64,000 nt of DNA from Rubritalea profundi (GCF_002954445.1 NZ_MQWA01000001.1:3092437-3156436); one strand, 5' to 3'. Positions 1 through 8,493 are shown, numbered from the stretch's first letter. Made by a program: numbers and translations. The notes: generated by a model from the sequence alone, not told the origin.

Positions 1-20
1 GAGGGACAGGATTGTCCCTC
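1..20. repeat. 20-bp palindromic repeat (REP-like)
   Basis: The window opens with GAGGGACAGGATTGTCCCTC, which has 8-bp palindromic arms. The same 20-mer lies in inverted orientation at 2057-2076, and a variant with GTGGACA arms is at 2003-2020, so copies flank the first 2 kb. The following 40 bases contain another small inverted repeat (TCCCTAT / ATAGGGA). It looks like a short intergenic REP-type element. I see no protein-coding signal in positions 1-139. Confidence 0.6.
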
Positions 21-139
21 CTCCCTATGCCTTCGGCCCGTGAATAGGGAGCGTGGACAACGCACGATCTCATTCCTCCCCTCCGCGGAGTCTCTACAAC
101 TAACAAAAGAGCTCTGGCGGAGGGAAGAAAACAGATTCG

Positions 140-899
140 TTAGGGTCGCGTCACCTCGAGGCGAAGGAACCCGGATGAACCACTGATTGGCAGGGACGCC
201 TTGCGTGCCTCGGGACCGGACGGATTAGCGGCGCCATTCAGGACGTCGGTCACCCCCGCCGGCGAAAACGTTGGCGAAGACCGGTAAAGCGCTCCACCAC
301 AGCGGCCTTGCGGGCCAAGCGGAGTTGATGGAAAGCTGCCTCACGATGCAGGGGAATGGAGGCCGGATAGCGCTTCAGGCCACGCTGAACCGTCAGCTGG
401 GCGGCAGACGGGTCACCACTCGTGTTTATCGTCTCGGCGGCTTCGATGAATTCGTCGGCCGTCGGTTGTTTGGCGAGGCTGAGGTACTTGAGCCATGCTC
501 CTGCCGCAGCTTGGCTCGTTTCTGGTCGGTATGGAGGCGCGCCTTCTCCCGATAGGCCTCCGGTGCTTTGCCGCCCATGGAAAAGTAGCGAGCGAGTGCC
601 GAATCGGCCGCGGCCAACTTCCCCTGTCCGCGTTCAAGGCTAGCGAGACGAAGCAGGGCCTCCGAATGGCGCCGGGAATCCTTCTTCACCGCCACGAGAT
701 CCGCCTTCGCCGCCGCATAATCCTCATGGGCCCGATGCAAGGTGGCGCGGCGCATGAGCAAATCAACATCGCCGGGTTTCGTCTCCAAGCGTCTCGTCAC
801 CTCCGCGATCTCCTGATCCACAAACCCGTGACCCGCAAGAGGCGCAGCTGTGACAAGAAAAAGGAGAAGGATGGCTCGAAATGGCTTTTTGATAGGCAT
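140..899 (-). pseudogene. Frameshifted secreted tetratricopeptide-repeat protein
   Basis: The gene starts at 899 with a signal peptide (about residues 1-24) and TPR-like helices containing 'LLMRRATLHRAHEDYAAAKADL' type pairs, here cited only by the key run LMRRATLHRAHEDYAAAKA. This frame ends at 426, but its last ~35 residues are Ser/Pro/Arg-rich and look out of frame. A different minus-strand frame continues the protein from about 525 down (AWLKYLSLAKQPTADEFIEA, then QLTVQRGLKRYPASIPLHRE, another TPR pair). A third frame takes over near 270-290 and ends at a TAA at 140-142 with the tail SGSSGFLRLEVTRP, typical of a protein end. So two frame breaks separate three good coding segments: a decayed gene, or two base errors. 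TPR proteins are usually scaffolds; no catalytic function is visible. Confidence 0.6.
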
Positions 900-950
900 T
901 TGCTGTTCAGGGTTGGGCCAATGGTGCCCCGGTACCCGGGGTTTAGACCG

Positions 951-986
951 AAAAAAGCCGGCTCAACCTATTTGGCTGAGCCGGCT
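951..986 (-). terminator. Rho-independent terminator of the PEP-CTERM gene
   Basis: A perfect 10-bp stem (AGCCGGCTCA at 956-965 with TGAGCCGGCT at 977-986) and an 11-base loop are followed, on the minus strand, by a run of T residues (951-956 read as T6). It lies about 70 bases past the stop of the PEP-CTERM gene. Between them, 1018-1036 repeats the gene's last codons (CGGCGACGGAGGA), a small tail duplication. Confidence 0.85.
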
Positions 987-1053
987 CTTGTTGATTCGTA
1001 TTACACGCTCAATCGTTACTTACGGCGACGGAGGACCTGTCGCGCCATAGCCG

Positions 1054-1770
1054 TTACCTGCGGCGACGGAGGATGAGGGCGAGTCCACCGAGAGCTAGAA
1101 GGGCGGTGGTGGTGGGCTCTGGGACTGCTGTAGACGTAACATTCAGATCATCCATTGTAAAACCGAGATCGGTATTACCGTTGCTCCTTTGGTGAACTGA
1201 GACTGAAATCGAATTCTCACCATCGATAAGCAATGATTGATCGAGTGCAATCGTGGTGAGGGACGCTTCGTTACCAGAGGATGCCGCTAGACCGAAATAG
1301 GTGTCGCTAAGTCCGACTATATTGATACCGCCGGCAAGTTGTCCGTTGATATAAACAAAGGCAGCGTCATCGGCCAGGATGTTGGCTGTTAAATCAGTAA
1401 CCGTATTCGCAGCGATGGTACCTAGGTTGAAGGTCGAGACGAAGTAGGCCGTATAGCGAGAGCCGCTGGCAGGCGTGCCGATATCTTCAGTAACTGTTCC
1501 ATTTGAAATCGCGCCATAGCCGAATATGCCAGAGCCGGAATCATTAAATCCAGGGCCATTGTAGCTATTGCCGGCATCGTTTTGTGTATACCAAGTCGTA
1601 TTGAAATCTGTATCGGCGGTCGCAGGGTTAAGGGCATCTTGTGGATGCAAGTAATCCCAAGTTGCGGCGTCCGTTAAAACGGTTGTAACTGCGGCTGAGC
1701 TGGCCAAGTTGGTGACCAGAGCGAACGCCGCGAGGGACATGGTTGTTTTCATTGATTTGTTCAATTTCAT
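1054..1770 (-). CDS. PEP-CTERM sorting-domain exported protein
   Basis: This 238-residue exported protein has an N-terminal signal peptide (about residues 1-26, ending ASSAA). A beta-rich middle contains FNTTWYTQNDAG, DDAAFVYINGQ and NSISVSVHQRSNGNTDLGF. The C-terminus is a classic PEP-CTERM signal (about 216-238): VPEPTTTALLALGG, a hydrophobic stretch, then RRRR. In this family the tail is recognised by exosortase, and the protein is delivered to the cell surface or exopolysaccharide matrix. The middle domain resembles the sugar-binding or lectin-like domains often fused to PEP-CTERM tails, but I cannot assign a ligand. A close relative of the whole middle domain sits inside the neighbouring FecR protein (2903-3499). 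An internal Met at codon 7 is an alternative start. A terminator follows the gene, which appears monocistronic. Confidence 0.85.
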   Translation of the reverse strand: MKLNKSMKTTMSLAAFALVTNLASSAAVTTVLTDAATWDYLHPQDALNPATADTDFNTTWYTQNDAGNSYNGPGFNDSGSGIFGYGAISNGTVTEDIGTPASGSRYTAYFVSTFNLGTIAANTVTDLTANILADDAAFVYINGQLAGGINIVGLSDTYFGLAASSGNEASLTTIALDQSLLIDGENSISVSVHQRSNGNTDLGFTMDDLNVTSTAVPEPTTTALLALGGLALILRRRR

Positions 1771-2002
1771 GATTTAGTGGTTTCTTTAGTGTGTTTTTAC
1801 GTTTGTTTGGATTTGCAGGTCAGTGGTCACTGCAAGTCCACATTCACAACATAAATCATGTGAATCGGGGAACGTTACAAAGAATCTTCTATTATTTGTC
1901 CTGCGGGCGGTTTGAAGTAGTCAGAGAGCTTTAAACTCCAACCTCCTTCGCCGACGAAGGCTACGGCGCGTCAAGACGGGCTACTTCACATATCCTCTGC
2001 TT

Positions 2003-2076
2003 GTGGACAGGATTGTCCACACTCCCTATTTTAACCCGCTTCGCGGGTCTGGGGAGGAGGGACAATCCTGTCCCTC
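2003..2076. repeat. Paired REP-like palindromes
   Basis: Two palindromes sit here: GTGGACAGGATTGTCCAC (2003-2020) and GAGGGACAATCCTGTCCCTC (2057-2076, the exact reverse complement of positions 1-20), with a small ACCCGC/GCGGGT hairpin between. The rest of the 1771-2100 gap holds the upstream region of the PEP-CTERM gene; I see no other feature in it. Confidence 0.6.
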
Positions 2077-2100
2077 GGCAACCCAAGAACGCAGCCTTTG

Positions 2101-2514
2101 CTATCTCCCGTCCTGTCCGAGGACGGAGATGCGGAGGGCGTTGAGGTCGAGGTATCCGGGGGTGAGGCCGTTGGCTTTTCCTGGGATGATCTCGATGGTG
2201 AGTGGGTCGCCGGGTTGGATGCCATCGGGTAGGCTGGTGGCATCCCAGGAAAAACCGACGGTGTTCACGCTATTAGCTGGGCCGGGCGGGGTGTTGCTGG
2301 TGAGTTGGGCGAGCGTGGTGTCGCCGGAGACCAAGCGGATGGTGTAGCCGGGGAAGGTGGACGGGTTTTTGGCGTTTTTGGCCCGCACTCCGATGGTGGC
2401 ACTGACGGTGTAGTGGCTGTCTGTGGTGATGGTGCCGATCTCGCGTCGGATGGTTTGGTTGATGCTGACCATTCCTGCGCTACGCATGGATCCGATCAGC
2501 GCGGGTGGTTTTTT
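2101..2514 (-). pseudogene. Out-of-frame C-terminal part of the FecR protein
   Basis: This frame contains INQTIRREIGTITTDSHYTV, then GYTIRLVSGDTTLAQLTS and PGYLDLNALRISVLGQDGR, a beta-sandwich-like domain that reads as the natural end of a surface or FecR-linked Verrucomicrobiota protein. It follows the FecR frame directly: removing one A from the seven-base homopolymer at 2509-2515 joins ...LQDKK to PPALIGSMRSAGMVSINQT without interruption. So it is the last ~137 residues of the FecR gene, separated by a one-base frame break. The alternative, a separate small gene starting at 2556, lacks a signal peptide and a convincing start. Confidence 0.6.
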
Positions 2515-4471
2515 TATCCTGCAAGCCATCGTTATTATACCATTGGCCATTGCCACTCGGGTTGAGGAAGGTGACTTTGGCGTCGGTTTGCCATCCTGCG
2601 AGCCAGCCCACCTCCCGTGTGCCGTCTTCGAGATCGATCGGAGGGTTGATCGTCAGCATCCTGTCGTCGATGGACATGCTCGCGTCCCATACGGCAAGCT
2701 TGTTTTCGCTCCAATTGGTGACGTTCTGGATAAACACCCTGCCGGTGCCGAATTTGATGGGTTTGTTGAACAGCATCTTCAACTGACCTCCCTGTGTCGC
2801 GTTCATCGAGTCGTCGGCAGGGTAGGCGGCGATCAAGACGGGCGGCGAGTCATCGCGCGTGCCCGAAGCCGGGGGGGCTTGCGCGGGGTCGTCGTCGATG
2901 CCGAGAAGAGCGGTGGTGGTGGGCTCGGAGATAGGTTCAAAAGTGGCCTCTACAGCCATTTGAAAACCGAGATCGGAACTGTCGTTGTTCCTTTGGTGAA
3001 CTGATACTGAAATCGAATTCACACCATCGGCAAGCAATGATTGATCGAGTGTGATGTTCGTAGAGACTTCAACATTACCATGTCCATCCATCCCTGCGAG
3101 ATAGGTATCGTTTCCAGGTGAGGTATGGTAGTTGCCGGTAGCTTGTCCGTTGATGTAGATAAAGGCACCATCATCGGCCATGATGTTGGCCGTCAAGCCA
3201 GTGACGCTTGAAGCACTGATGGCACCTAGGTCGAAGGTTGTGGTGAAGTAGGCTGTGTAGCGTTTCCCAGAGTCTGGCGTGCCGATATTTACAGTAGGGA
3301 TACCTCCAGGCGAACCATAGCCGAACAGGCCAGAGCCGGAACCCGAAAATGCAGGGCCATCGTAGCGATTGCCAGCATCGTTTTGTGTGTACCAAGTCGT
3401 ATTGAAATCAGTATCGGCTACAGCAGGGTCAACGGCATCTAGTGGATGAAAGTAATTCCAAGTTGCGCTGGTCGGCAAAACGGTCGCCGTGGTGGCCAAG
3501 GTGTTGAAGTTCCAGGTGGTATCATCATCGATGCCGCCGAAGTCGTTGCCGGCGAGGTCGCGGATCACGGTAGGATCCATTTGGATCACGTAGTCGCGGT
3601 TGGCGATGAGTCCGGTCTCGAAGTTTTCATCGAGCAGCATGTCGATCTTTGGTGGTAAATTTTGGAGGAAGGCGGCGGGTGGGCCGTCGAGGTCGTGTTT
3701 TATATCAATGCCGGTGAGTAGGACCGAGCGGTTGGCATGGATGATTTCCCCTTTGTCCCTTTGTTTGCTGTCGACTCGCACGCGTCCTTGCAGGACGTGG
3801 AGTTCCACCTCGTTGCTGCCAATTTGGCAATCGATACCAAAGGCGGTGCCGAGGTCGACGATGCGCTGGTGGGGTGTGACGACGGTGAAGCCCTGGCCGT
3901 CGGTGGATGAGACTTTAAAATACGCCCGGCCGTGGTTGAGTTCGAGGGTGCGGTCGTCGCGTAGGATCATTTCTGCCGGGGCCTCGATGATGGCGCGGAC
4001 GTCGTGTGGCAGGATGAGTTCTACGACGCCGTGACGGAGCACGATGCGGGAATTTTTCGCTAGGGTGTTTCTGTCGGGGAGGGTGTCATCGGAGTTGTGG
4101 GTGAGGGTGAAATCTGTGCCGGGGGTGACGTGGACGGTGGCGAGGGTATGTGGTGTGTGGGAGACGGTGGTGAACCACATGACCGTAGCCATGATGGCGA
4201 TGAGGGCTGCTGCCGAGAGCAGGGAAATCCGGATTGAGCGCTTGCGTTGTTGGGCGAGGATCCATTCCATGGGGACGACCGGCATTTTTTCCACGGCTGC
4301 TAGGAACGAGCCATGGCGTTGCAGGCCACTATCCAGCCTGGTGTAGCTGAGGTAGAGATCCATCGCCTTGGGGTTTTGCAGAAGCTCGGATTCGAGTTTG
4401 GCAAACTGCTCGGCTGTCAGCTCGTCATCCAGCAGTTGTTGGATGCGTATTTCGAGATCGGGTAAATTCAT
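2480..4471 (-). CDS. FecR-type anti-sigma factor with inserted surface domain (chimera, frameshifted end)
   Basis: This is the membrane-bound regulator of the adjacent sigma factor. Residues 1-75 are a cytoplasmic helical region that would bind the sigma factor, 82-104 a single transmembrane segment, and about 112-240 a FecR domain (KNSRIVLRHGVVELILP, YFKVSSTDGQGFTVVTPHQR, VDLGTAFGI). Residues 295-323 look like the end of an Ig-like SbsA domain (DPTVIRDLAGNDFGGIDDDT). Residues ~325-523 are a copy of the neighbouring PEP-CTERM protein's domain, including a truncated tail (SEPTTTALLG). The frame then returns to the start of an Ig-like domain (SPPVLIAAYPADDSMNATQG). The stop at 2480 follows a seven-base homopolymer, and the real C-terminus lies in another frame (2101-2514). 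The start overlaps the sigma gene by ATGA, implying translational coupling. A chimera by recombination or misassembly is possible. Confidence 0.8.
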   Translation of the reverse strand: MNLPDLEIRIQQLLDDELTAEQFAKLESELLQNPKAMDLYLSYTRLDSGLQRHGSFLAAVEKMPVVPMEWILAQQRKRSIRISLLSAAALIAIMATVMWFTTVSHTPHTLATVHVTPGTDFTLTHNSDDTLPDRNTLAKNSRIVLRHGVVELILPHDVRAIIEAPAEMILRDDRTLELNHGRAYFKVSSTDGQGFTVVTPHQRIVDLGTAFGIDCQIGSNEVELHVLQGRVRVDSKQRDKGEIIHANRSVLLTGIDIKHDLDGPPAAFLQNLPPKIDMLLDENFETGLIANRDYVIQMDPTVIRDLAGNDFGGIDDDTTWNFNTLATTATVLPTSATWNYFHPLDAVDPAVADTDFNTTWYTQNDAGNRYDGPAFSGSGSGLFGYGSPGGIPTVNIGTPDSGKRYTAYFTTTFDLGAISASSVTGLTANIMADDGAFIYINGQATGNYHTSPGNDTYLAGMDGHGNVEVSTNITLDQSLLADGVNSISVSVHQRNNDSSDLGFQMAVEATFEPISEPTTTALLGIDDDPAQAPPASGTRDDSPPVLIAAYPADDSMNATQGGQLKMLFNKPIKFGTGRVFIQNVTNWSENKLAVWDASMSIDDRMLTINPPIDLEDGTREVGWLAGWQTDAKVTFLNPSGNGQWYNNDGLQDKKTTRADRIHA

Positions 4472-5004
4472 GACGGTGTTCCGGCGAGGGTGGTTTCGAC
4501 GCAGCGTCTCAGGATGGCGCGGATGCGGAAGAGCGAGATCCTCAGACTTCCCGGGCTGGTGTTGGTTTGTTTTCCGTGCAGCTCGAGCGATTCGCCGGGG
4601 GTGTAGCGGGCGTCGACAATGTGGCGTTGCTTGTCATTGAGTTTGTTCATGCAACTTTCGAGAATGTTCAGCGTCCGCTCGTGTGGGATGTTTACGGTTG
4701 CGGCGTTGGCGATATGGTTGATGAGGGATTCGGAAAAGACAAGACGCGTCTCGCGCTTGGCTCTGTCATACTGGTGTTGGACCTGGATGCGTGCGATTTT
4801 AAAGGCCCAGGCGTGGAAATTGGTTCCCTGTTTGAAGGACTTTTGTTTTTTCCAGAGCACTAGGTTGGTATTCTGGAGCACATAATCGGCGGACGGGCTG
4901 TTGGGCAACAACGAGTGAATAAAGGCACGCAGGTCTTCCTGATGTGCGATCAGCTGTGCGACGTAGGGCTGAGATTCCTCAGGTTTTGTAGACTCACTTT
5001 CCAT
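4468..5004 (-). CDS. ECF RNA polymerase sigma factor
   Basis: This 178-residue protein has the two-domain layout of extracytoplasmic-function sigma factors. Region 2 is at about residues 10-85 (SPSADYVLQNTNLVLWKKQK, then FHAWAFKIARIQVQHQYDRA, which contacts the -10 element). Region 4 is at about 115-170 (LNDKQRHIVDARYTPGESLE ... SLRISLFRIRAILRRCVE, an HTH for the -35). It matches the Planctomycetes/Verrucomicrobia-type ECF group linked to FecR proteins. Its stop overlaps the FecR start by 4 bases, so the two form an operon in which FecR likely holds the sigma factor inactive at the membrane. Target genes are unknown; the nearby PEP-CTERM and esterase genes are candidates by proximity only. 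Confidence 0.88.
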   Translation of the reverse strand: MESESTKPEESQPYVAQLIAHQEDLRAFIHSLLPNSPSADYVLQNTNLVLWKKQKSFKQGTNFHAWAFKIARIQVQHQYDRAKRETRLVFSESLINHIANAATVNIPHERTLNILESCMNKLNDKQRHIVDARYTPGESLELHGKQTNTSPGSLRISLFRIRAILRRCVETTLAGTPS

Positions 5005-5471
5005 CCTTATTTAATCAATCATGTGAATGAGCAAAACGTTACGCGAATTTGTCATTTATTTCGAGGGCAAGCCCGAAGCGACCAAGCTAAGTATTTCGCG
5101 GGCAACAATCAAAACAAATTCTGGGACTTCTACCAGGGCTCCTACACTAGGGAGACTATCTACGGAGACTATCTAGGTTGATGCCTGCGGCGCTCGACAG
5201 AATGAACAGAATTAACAGAATTTTTCAGAATGAACCAATGATGGCCGATGCAATTGCGATATTTCAGAAAGAATGAAAGGTTTCGTCCTTTTTTTAGCCC
5301 ACCCTTTTGAGAAATTCTGTTCATTCTGTTCATTTTGTTAATTCTGTCTAAAAATTCCCGAGTGTGGTGACCCTAGGACTTCTAACAAGCAACAAAATGG
5401 GCTGATGCAACGAGTGCACCAGCCCATGATTGATCTGAATCCAAGAGGATTCGTTGAGTCGTTTTGGGGGA
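5005..5471. repeat. Intergenic repeats: dispersed module and inverted repeat
   Basis: No gene is visible. GGAGACTATCTA is repeated at about 5152-5178. At 5176-5203 the sequence is the reverse complement of a module seen at about 16278-16303, 22206-22232 and 22440-22466 (core CTGTCGAGCGCCGCAGGCAT). Words of the type ACAGAATTAACAGAATTTTT (5206-5235) are mirrored by TTCTGTTCATTCTGTTCATT and TTGTTAATTCTGTC (5314-5349), forming an imperfect inverted repeat around about 80 bases. Confidence 0.6.
5394..5428 (-). terminator. Terminator of the esterase gene at 5472
   Basis: An 8-bp stem ATGGGCTG (5397-5404) pairs with CAGCCCAT (5420-5427), extended inward by TGCA/TGCA. On the minus strand it is followed by TTTTG. 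It lies about 45 bases downstream of the esterase stop codon. Confidence 0.75.
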
Positions 5472-6470
5472 CTACTTCTTGAGTTGCTTGACCATTTCAT
5501 CACCCAGGGCAAGGCCTACGTTCATGTAGGTTTGAGCATTACCGCTGTAGTGGCTACTTGAGCTACCGGGACCGCCGAGTAGCGGTTTGCTGTATACAAA
5601 GCCGATGTCGTCGCTGCTAGTGGCGAAGCTCTTCATCGCTGTCATGAGTTTGCCATGACCGGACGCAGTGTCGCTTTCATCGGTCTGACCCAGTGAAGCG
5701 CAAACGAAGGCTGCTTTCGGTGCGTTGAAGTCCTTGCGCAGCGCCTTGAGAAGACGACCAAGGTTTTTCTCATACTCGGCGGCGTGTGCGGCGTTGCGCA
5801 TGTCCTTGTCGCCCTGCCACCAGATGATGCCAGCGACTTCGTAGCTCTTGGCACCAGGATAATATGTACCTATATCAGCGAGGATCTTTTTGGCGTTGGC
5901 GACGTCATCATCGTACTGCTTTCCAGCATACCACTGCAGCATATCTCCACCCTTTTCGTAGGCTACGATTTTACTCTTGTCCTTCTTACTTGGGTAGGTT
6001 TCCCCATAGCCGGGCTGCTCTTTCCCACCGTGTGAGTAGCGAGGAGTTCCTGGAGGCAGGAGATCCCAGCCCAGGGCGCGGTTACCAATAGAACTCTTGA
6101 GCACCATCACGGGGGCGTCAATGGCGTTACCGAGTTGGTGTCCGATACCGATTTCGATGCCGATCTTTTTGCCGCTAATGGTCATCCAGTCGTTGCGGTA
6201 GATGCCGTGCTTACCCACCATTACGGATACGTTGCGCACGTCTTTGCGGGTGGTCCAGGCACCCGCATCATCTGCGAGGAAGGTGTATTTCTTGCCGAGT
6301 TCGGGAGTGACCTTTCCCATTTCCAGGGTGTTGGACTGGCCCATGATCAGGAAGACCTGAACAGGCGTGCTCATGTCGGCGGGTTTACTGTCAGCGGATG
6401 CCATTCCGGCCATTCCGAGGGTCATCGCTGCCAGCAGGCAGGACGTTTTGATTACTTTATTCGATTTCAT
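5472..6470 (-). CDS. Secreted SGNH/sialate O-acetylesterase-like esterase
   Basis: This 332-residue exported esterase of the SASA (sialate O-acetylesterase-like) group probably removes acyl groups from sugars outside the cytoplasm. I chose the ATG at 6470 because a good signal peptide follows (about 1-25, cut near ASA); the upstream in-frame ATG at 6557 would bury it. The nucleophile motif GQSN is at residues 44-47. The block-V-like region SSHYSGNAQTYMNVG near the C-terminus supplies the likely catalytic His. The middle motif is IIWWQGDKD, where many relatives have WQGES(D/N). It is a close paralogue of the gene at 10137-11318, sharing NRALGWDLLPP and TYMNVG. It has its own terminator and appears monocistronic. 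The substrate is not deducible. Confidence 0.85.
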   Translation of the reverse strand: MKSNKVIKTSCLLAAMTLGMAGMASADSKPADMSTPVQVFLIMGQSNTLEMGKVTPELGKKYTFLADDAGAWTTRKDVRNVSVMVGKHGIYRNDWMTISGKKIGIEIGIGHQLGNAIDAPVMVLKSSIGNRALGWDLLPPGTPRYSHGGKEQPGYGETYPSKKDKSKIVAYEKGGDMLQWYAGKQYDDDVANAKKILADIGTYYPGAKSYEVAGIIWWQGDKDMRNAAHAAEYEKNLGRLLKALRKDFNAPKAAFVCASLGQTDESDTASGHGKLMTAMKSFATSSDDIGFVYSKPLLGGPGSSSSHYSGNAQTYMNVGLALGDEMVKQLKK

Positions 6471-6666
6471 TACTTGACTGATGTTGTCTGTCGTTGGTTC
6501 TGTAGTCTCGCGTCCTGAAAAAATAGATCCGAGGTCGAGGATGTTTACCTGACCCACGGATCAATCCATGAGATGAGGCATAGTCTGATACGTATAGCCT
6601 CAATGCGGTCTTACGGCGAATCTTCTTTTTTTAAAGGGTGTTTTAGGAGGGGCTGTTATGGCGGGG

Positions 6667-7557
6667 TTAGGGGGTGATGGGCTTAGCTTTTAAGTATCCC
6701 AGCGATTCGAGAAATTGATCCATTGCTACAATCGTCTTGTAATAATTATCTTTGGACCTGAAGTTAAAGAACCCATGGCCTTGGTCTTTGTAGAGTTTCA
6801 GGTCGCAGCGACGACCGCTGTCGGCCATTAGCTTTTTGTATTTCTCAGCCGTCTTTACTGGGATGAGGTCGTCCTTGGTTCCAAGAAAAACAATCGTTGG
6901 AGGGGTATTCTCGCTGATATTATGCATGGGGGAGATCTCTTTCCAGTATTTTTTGACTCTGGAATGACCATAGCCTGTTGGCCCGTTGTCGAAAACTGGA
7001 TTGAAGAGGACCAACGCAGCAGGACGAGAACTGATACTCAGATCCTCACCCTTTTCTTCAATTCCCTGGGTGGTTCCTGTAGCGGCCGCTACATGTCCGC
7101 CAGCTGATCCTCCGCCCGCTGCAATCCTCGTTGGATCAATACCGAGTTCCTTTGCATGCTGACGCATCCATCTGATGGCGGATTTTCCGTCTTTTACACA
7201 CTCGAGCGGAGTTGTCTTGTTGCGTGATTTGACTCGATACTCGGCAGACATTGCTACCATTCCACGCGAGGCCAAATATTTGCAATGCGGATAGAACTGA
7301 CTTGGCGAGCCACTACTCCAGCCTCCGCCAAAGAAAAATACGATGGAAGGGCGTTTGTCGGATGGTTTGTGCCCTTTGGGTTCAAAGATATGAAGCTTGA
7401 GTTCAGCTTTTCCGACCGTCTTGTAGACGGGGGATTTGTCGGGAGTAATGCCCTTCACCTCGAGCGAATACGCCGATGGGGCGAATAGACTTAGCAGCAA
7501 GGTAATATAAAAATATTTGAAGAGGGTCATGGGCATTTTTTTTGCCGCATTATTCAA
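6667..7557 (-). CDS. Secreted alpha/beta-hydrolase (carbohydrate-esterase type)
   Basis: This 296-residue protein has an N-terminal signal peptide (about 1-31). The alpha/beta-hydrolase fold shows the oxyanion loop FFGGGW (75-80), the nucleophile elbow GGSAGG (Ser151), the acid in GTKDDLIP (Asp229 or 230) and the His in QGHGFFNF (His261). These are the features of BD-FAE/esterase-lipase family enzymes that deacetylate or deferuloylate plant or algal polysaccharides. The setting between glycan esterases supports such a role; substrate unknown. Internal Mets at codons 8 and 10 are alternative starts. Upstream (7558 on) begins a MITE-like repeat. Confidence 0.82.
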   Translation of the reverse strand: MNNAAKKMPMTLFKYFYITLLLSLFAPSAYSLEVKGITPDKSPVYKTVGKAELKLHIFEPKGHKPSDKRPSIVFFFGGGWSSGSPSQFYPHCKYLASRGMVAMSAEYRVKSRNKTTPLECVKDGKSAIRWMRQHAKELGIDPTRIAAGGGSAGGHVAAATGTTQGIEEKGEDLSISSRPAALVLFNPVFDNGPTGYGHSRVKKYWKEISPMHNISENTPPTIVFLGTKDDLIPVKTAEKYKKLMADSGRRCDLKLYKDQGHGFFNFRSKDNYYKTIVAMDQFLESLGYLKAKPITP

Positions 7558-7560
7558 GAT

Positions 7561-7970
7561 TCACACTAAACTACAATCTTGTTCATACAGAATTACCAGA
7601 ATTTCTAAAAATTGGTTTTTGATGCATCAAAGCTCATCATACCAGAGTCAATAACCACACACACACACACTCTCTCTCTCTCGGAGTGCGTGTGGCTCGA
7701 CACCGCTCTGCGGCGGGCGCGGTTCGACGCGTGTGGGGGCAAGCCAGCCACAACCGACCCAATCACCCCAACTCAACTACCACGCGATAAACAACAGGCT
7801 TCATCCTATCGGTCTGAACACTGAAAACGGCACACTTGAAACTCCCGCCCCCATGTGTCAAGCCACAGCCTCACCAGAGCTGCGTCAAGCCTCAGCACTC
7901 CGAGGTTTTGTCACACTGAGCGATCACATTGATTGGAGAATCCAGTGCTTAAATTTTTGTCGTGCATCGA
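7561..7970. mobile_element. MITE-like element, copy 1 (degraded ends)
   Basis: From about 7683 to 7966 this stretch is nearly identical to 8206-8486. The left end (TCACACTAAACTACAATCTT) is a diverged form of the terminal repeat of copy 2, and the right end (TTTTTGTCGTGCATCGAG) has lost its last bases. An (AC)n/(CT)n microsatellite at 7653-7681 makes this copy longer. An internal inverted pair TCGGAGTGC / GCACTCCGA could fold. No transposase is encoded, and the open frames inside are not protein-like. Confidence 0.65.
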
Positions 7971-7980
7971 GAGATAGGTG

Positions 7981-8140
7981 AAATGGGAATATCCAACAGC
8001 CAACAAGGAATATCCAATTTCCAAGGATGTTGGCGTCATGACGGAGTTTGTTTTTTGACCAGCATTCCTTCCTTGGCGCGTTGATTCACGAGTCCCTTGT
8101 TCGGTTGGATATTCCTTGTTGGCTGTTGGATATTTGCTTT
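7981..8140. repeat. Inverted pair of the ATATCCAACA..AAGGAATATCC word
   Basis: ATATCCAACAGCCAACAAGG (about 7989) and its reverse complement CCTTGTTGGCTGTTGGATAT (about 8114) flank 100 bases of unique DNA between the two MITE-like copies. The same word recurs near 16106, 16380, 21973 and 22530, so it belongs to a dispersed intergenic family. Confidence 0.6.
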
Positions 8141-8493
8141 CACACTACACGACAATTTTTCGTACAAAATTTCTCAAAATTGTAAAAATGGGTTTCTGAT
8201 GATCTGGAGTGCGTGTGGCTCGACACCGCTCTGCGGCGGGCGCGGCTCGACGCGTGTGGGGGTAAGCCAGCCACAACCGACCCAATCACCCCAACTCAAC
8301 TACCACGCTATAAACAACAGGCTTCATCCTATCAGTCTGAACACTGAAAACTGCACACTTGAACCTCCTACCCCATGTGTCAAGCCACAGCCTCACCAGA
8401 GCTGCGTCAAGCCTCAGCACTCCGAGGTTTTGTCACACTGAGCGATCACATTGATTGGAGAATCCAGTGCTTAAATTTTTGTCGTGTAGTGTG
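8141..8493. mobile_element. MITE-like element, copy 2 (intact terminal inverted repeats)
   Basis: This ~353-bp element is bounded by perfect 15-bp terminal inverted repeats, CACACTACACGACAA (8141-8155) and TTGTCGTGTAGTGTG (8479-8493). The interior is nearly identical to 7683-7966. It has no coding capacity for a transposase, so it would need one in trans. A target-site duplication is not clear (TTT / TT at the flanks). A lone end, TTGTCGTGTAGCGTG, is also present at 12912-12926. Confidence 0.7.

Noticed and set aside
2903-3499. Separate PEP-CTERM gene inside the FecR locus
   Set aside because: The segment is in frame with FecR on both sides, lacks its own signal peptide and has a truncated tail.
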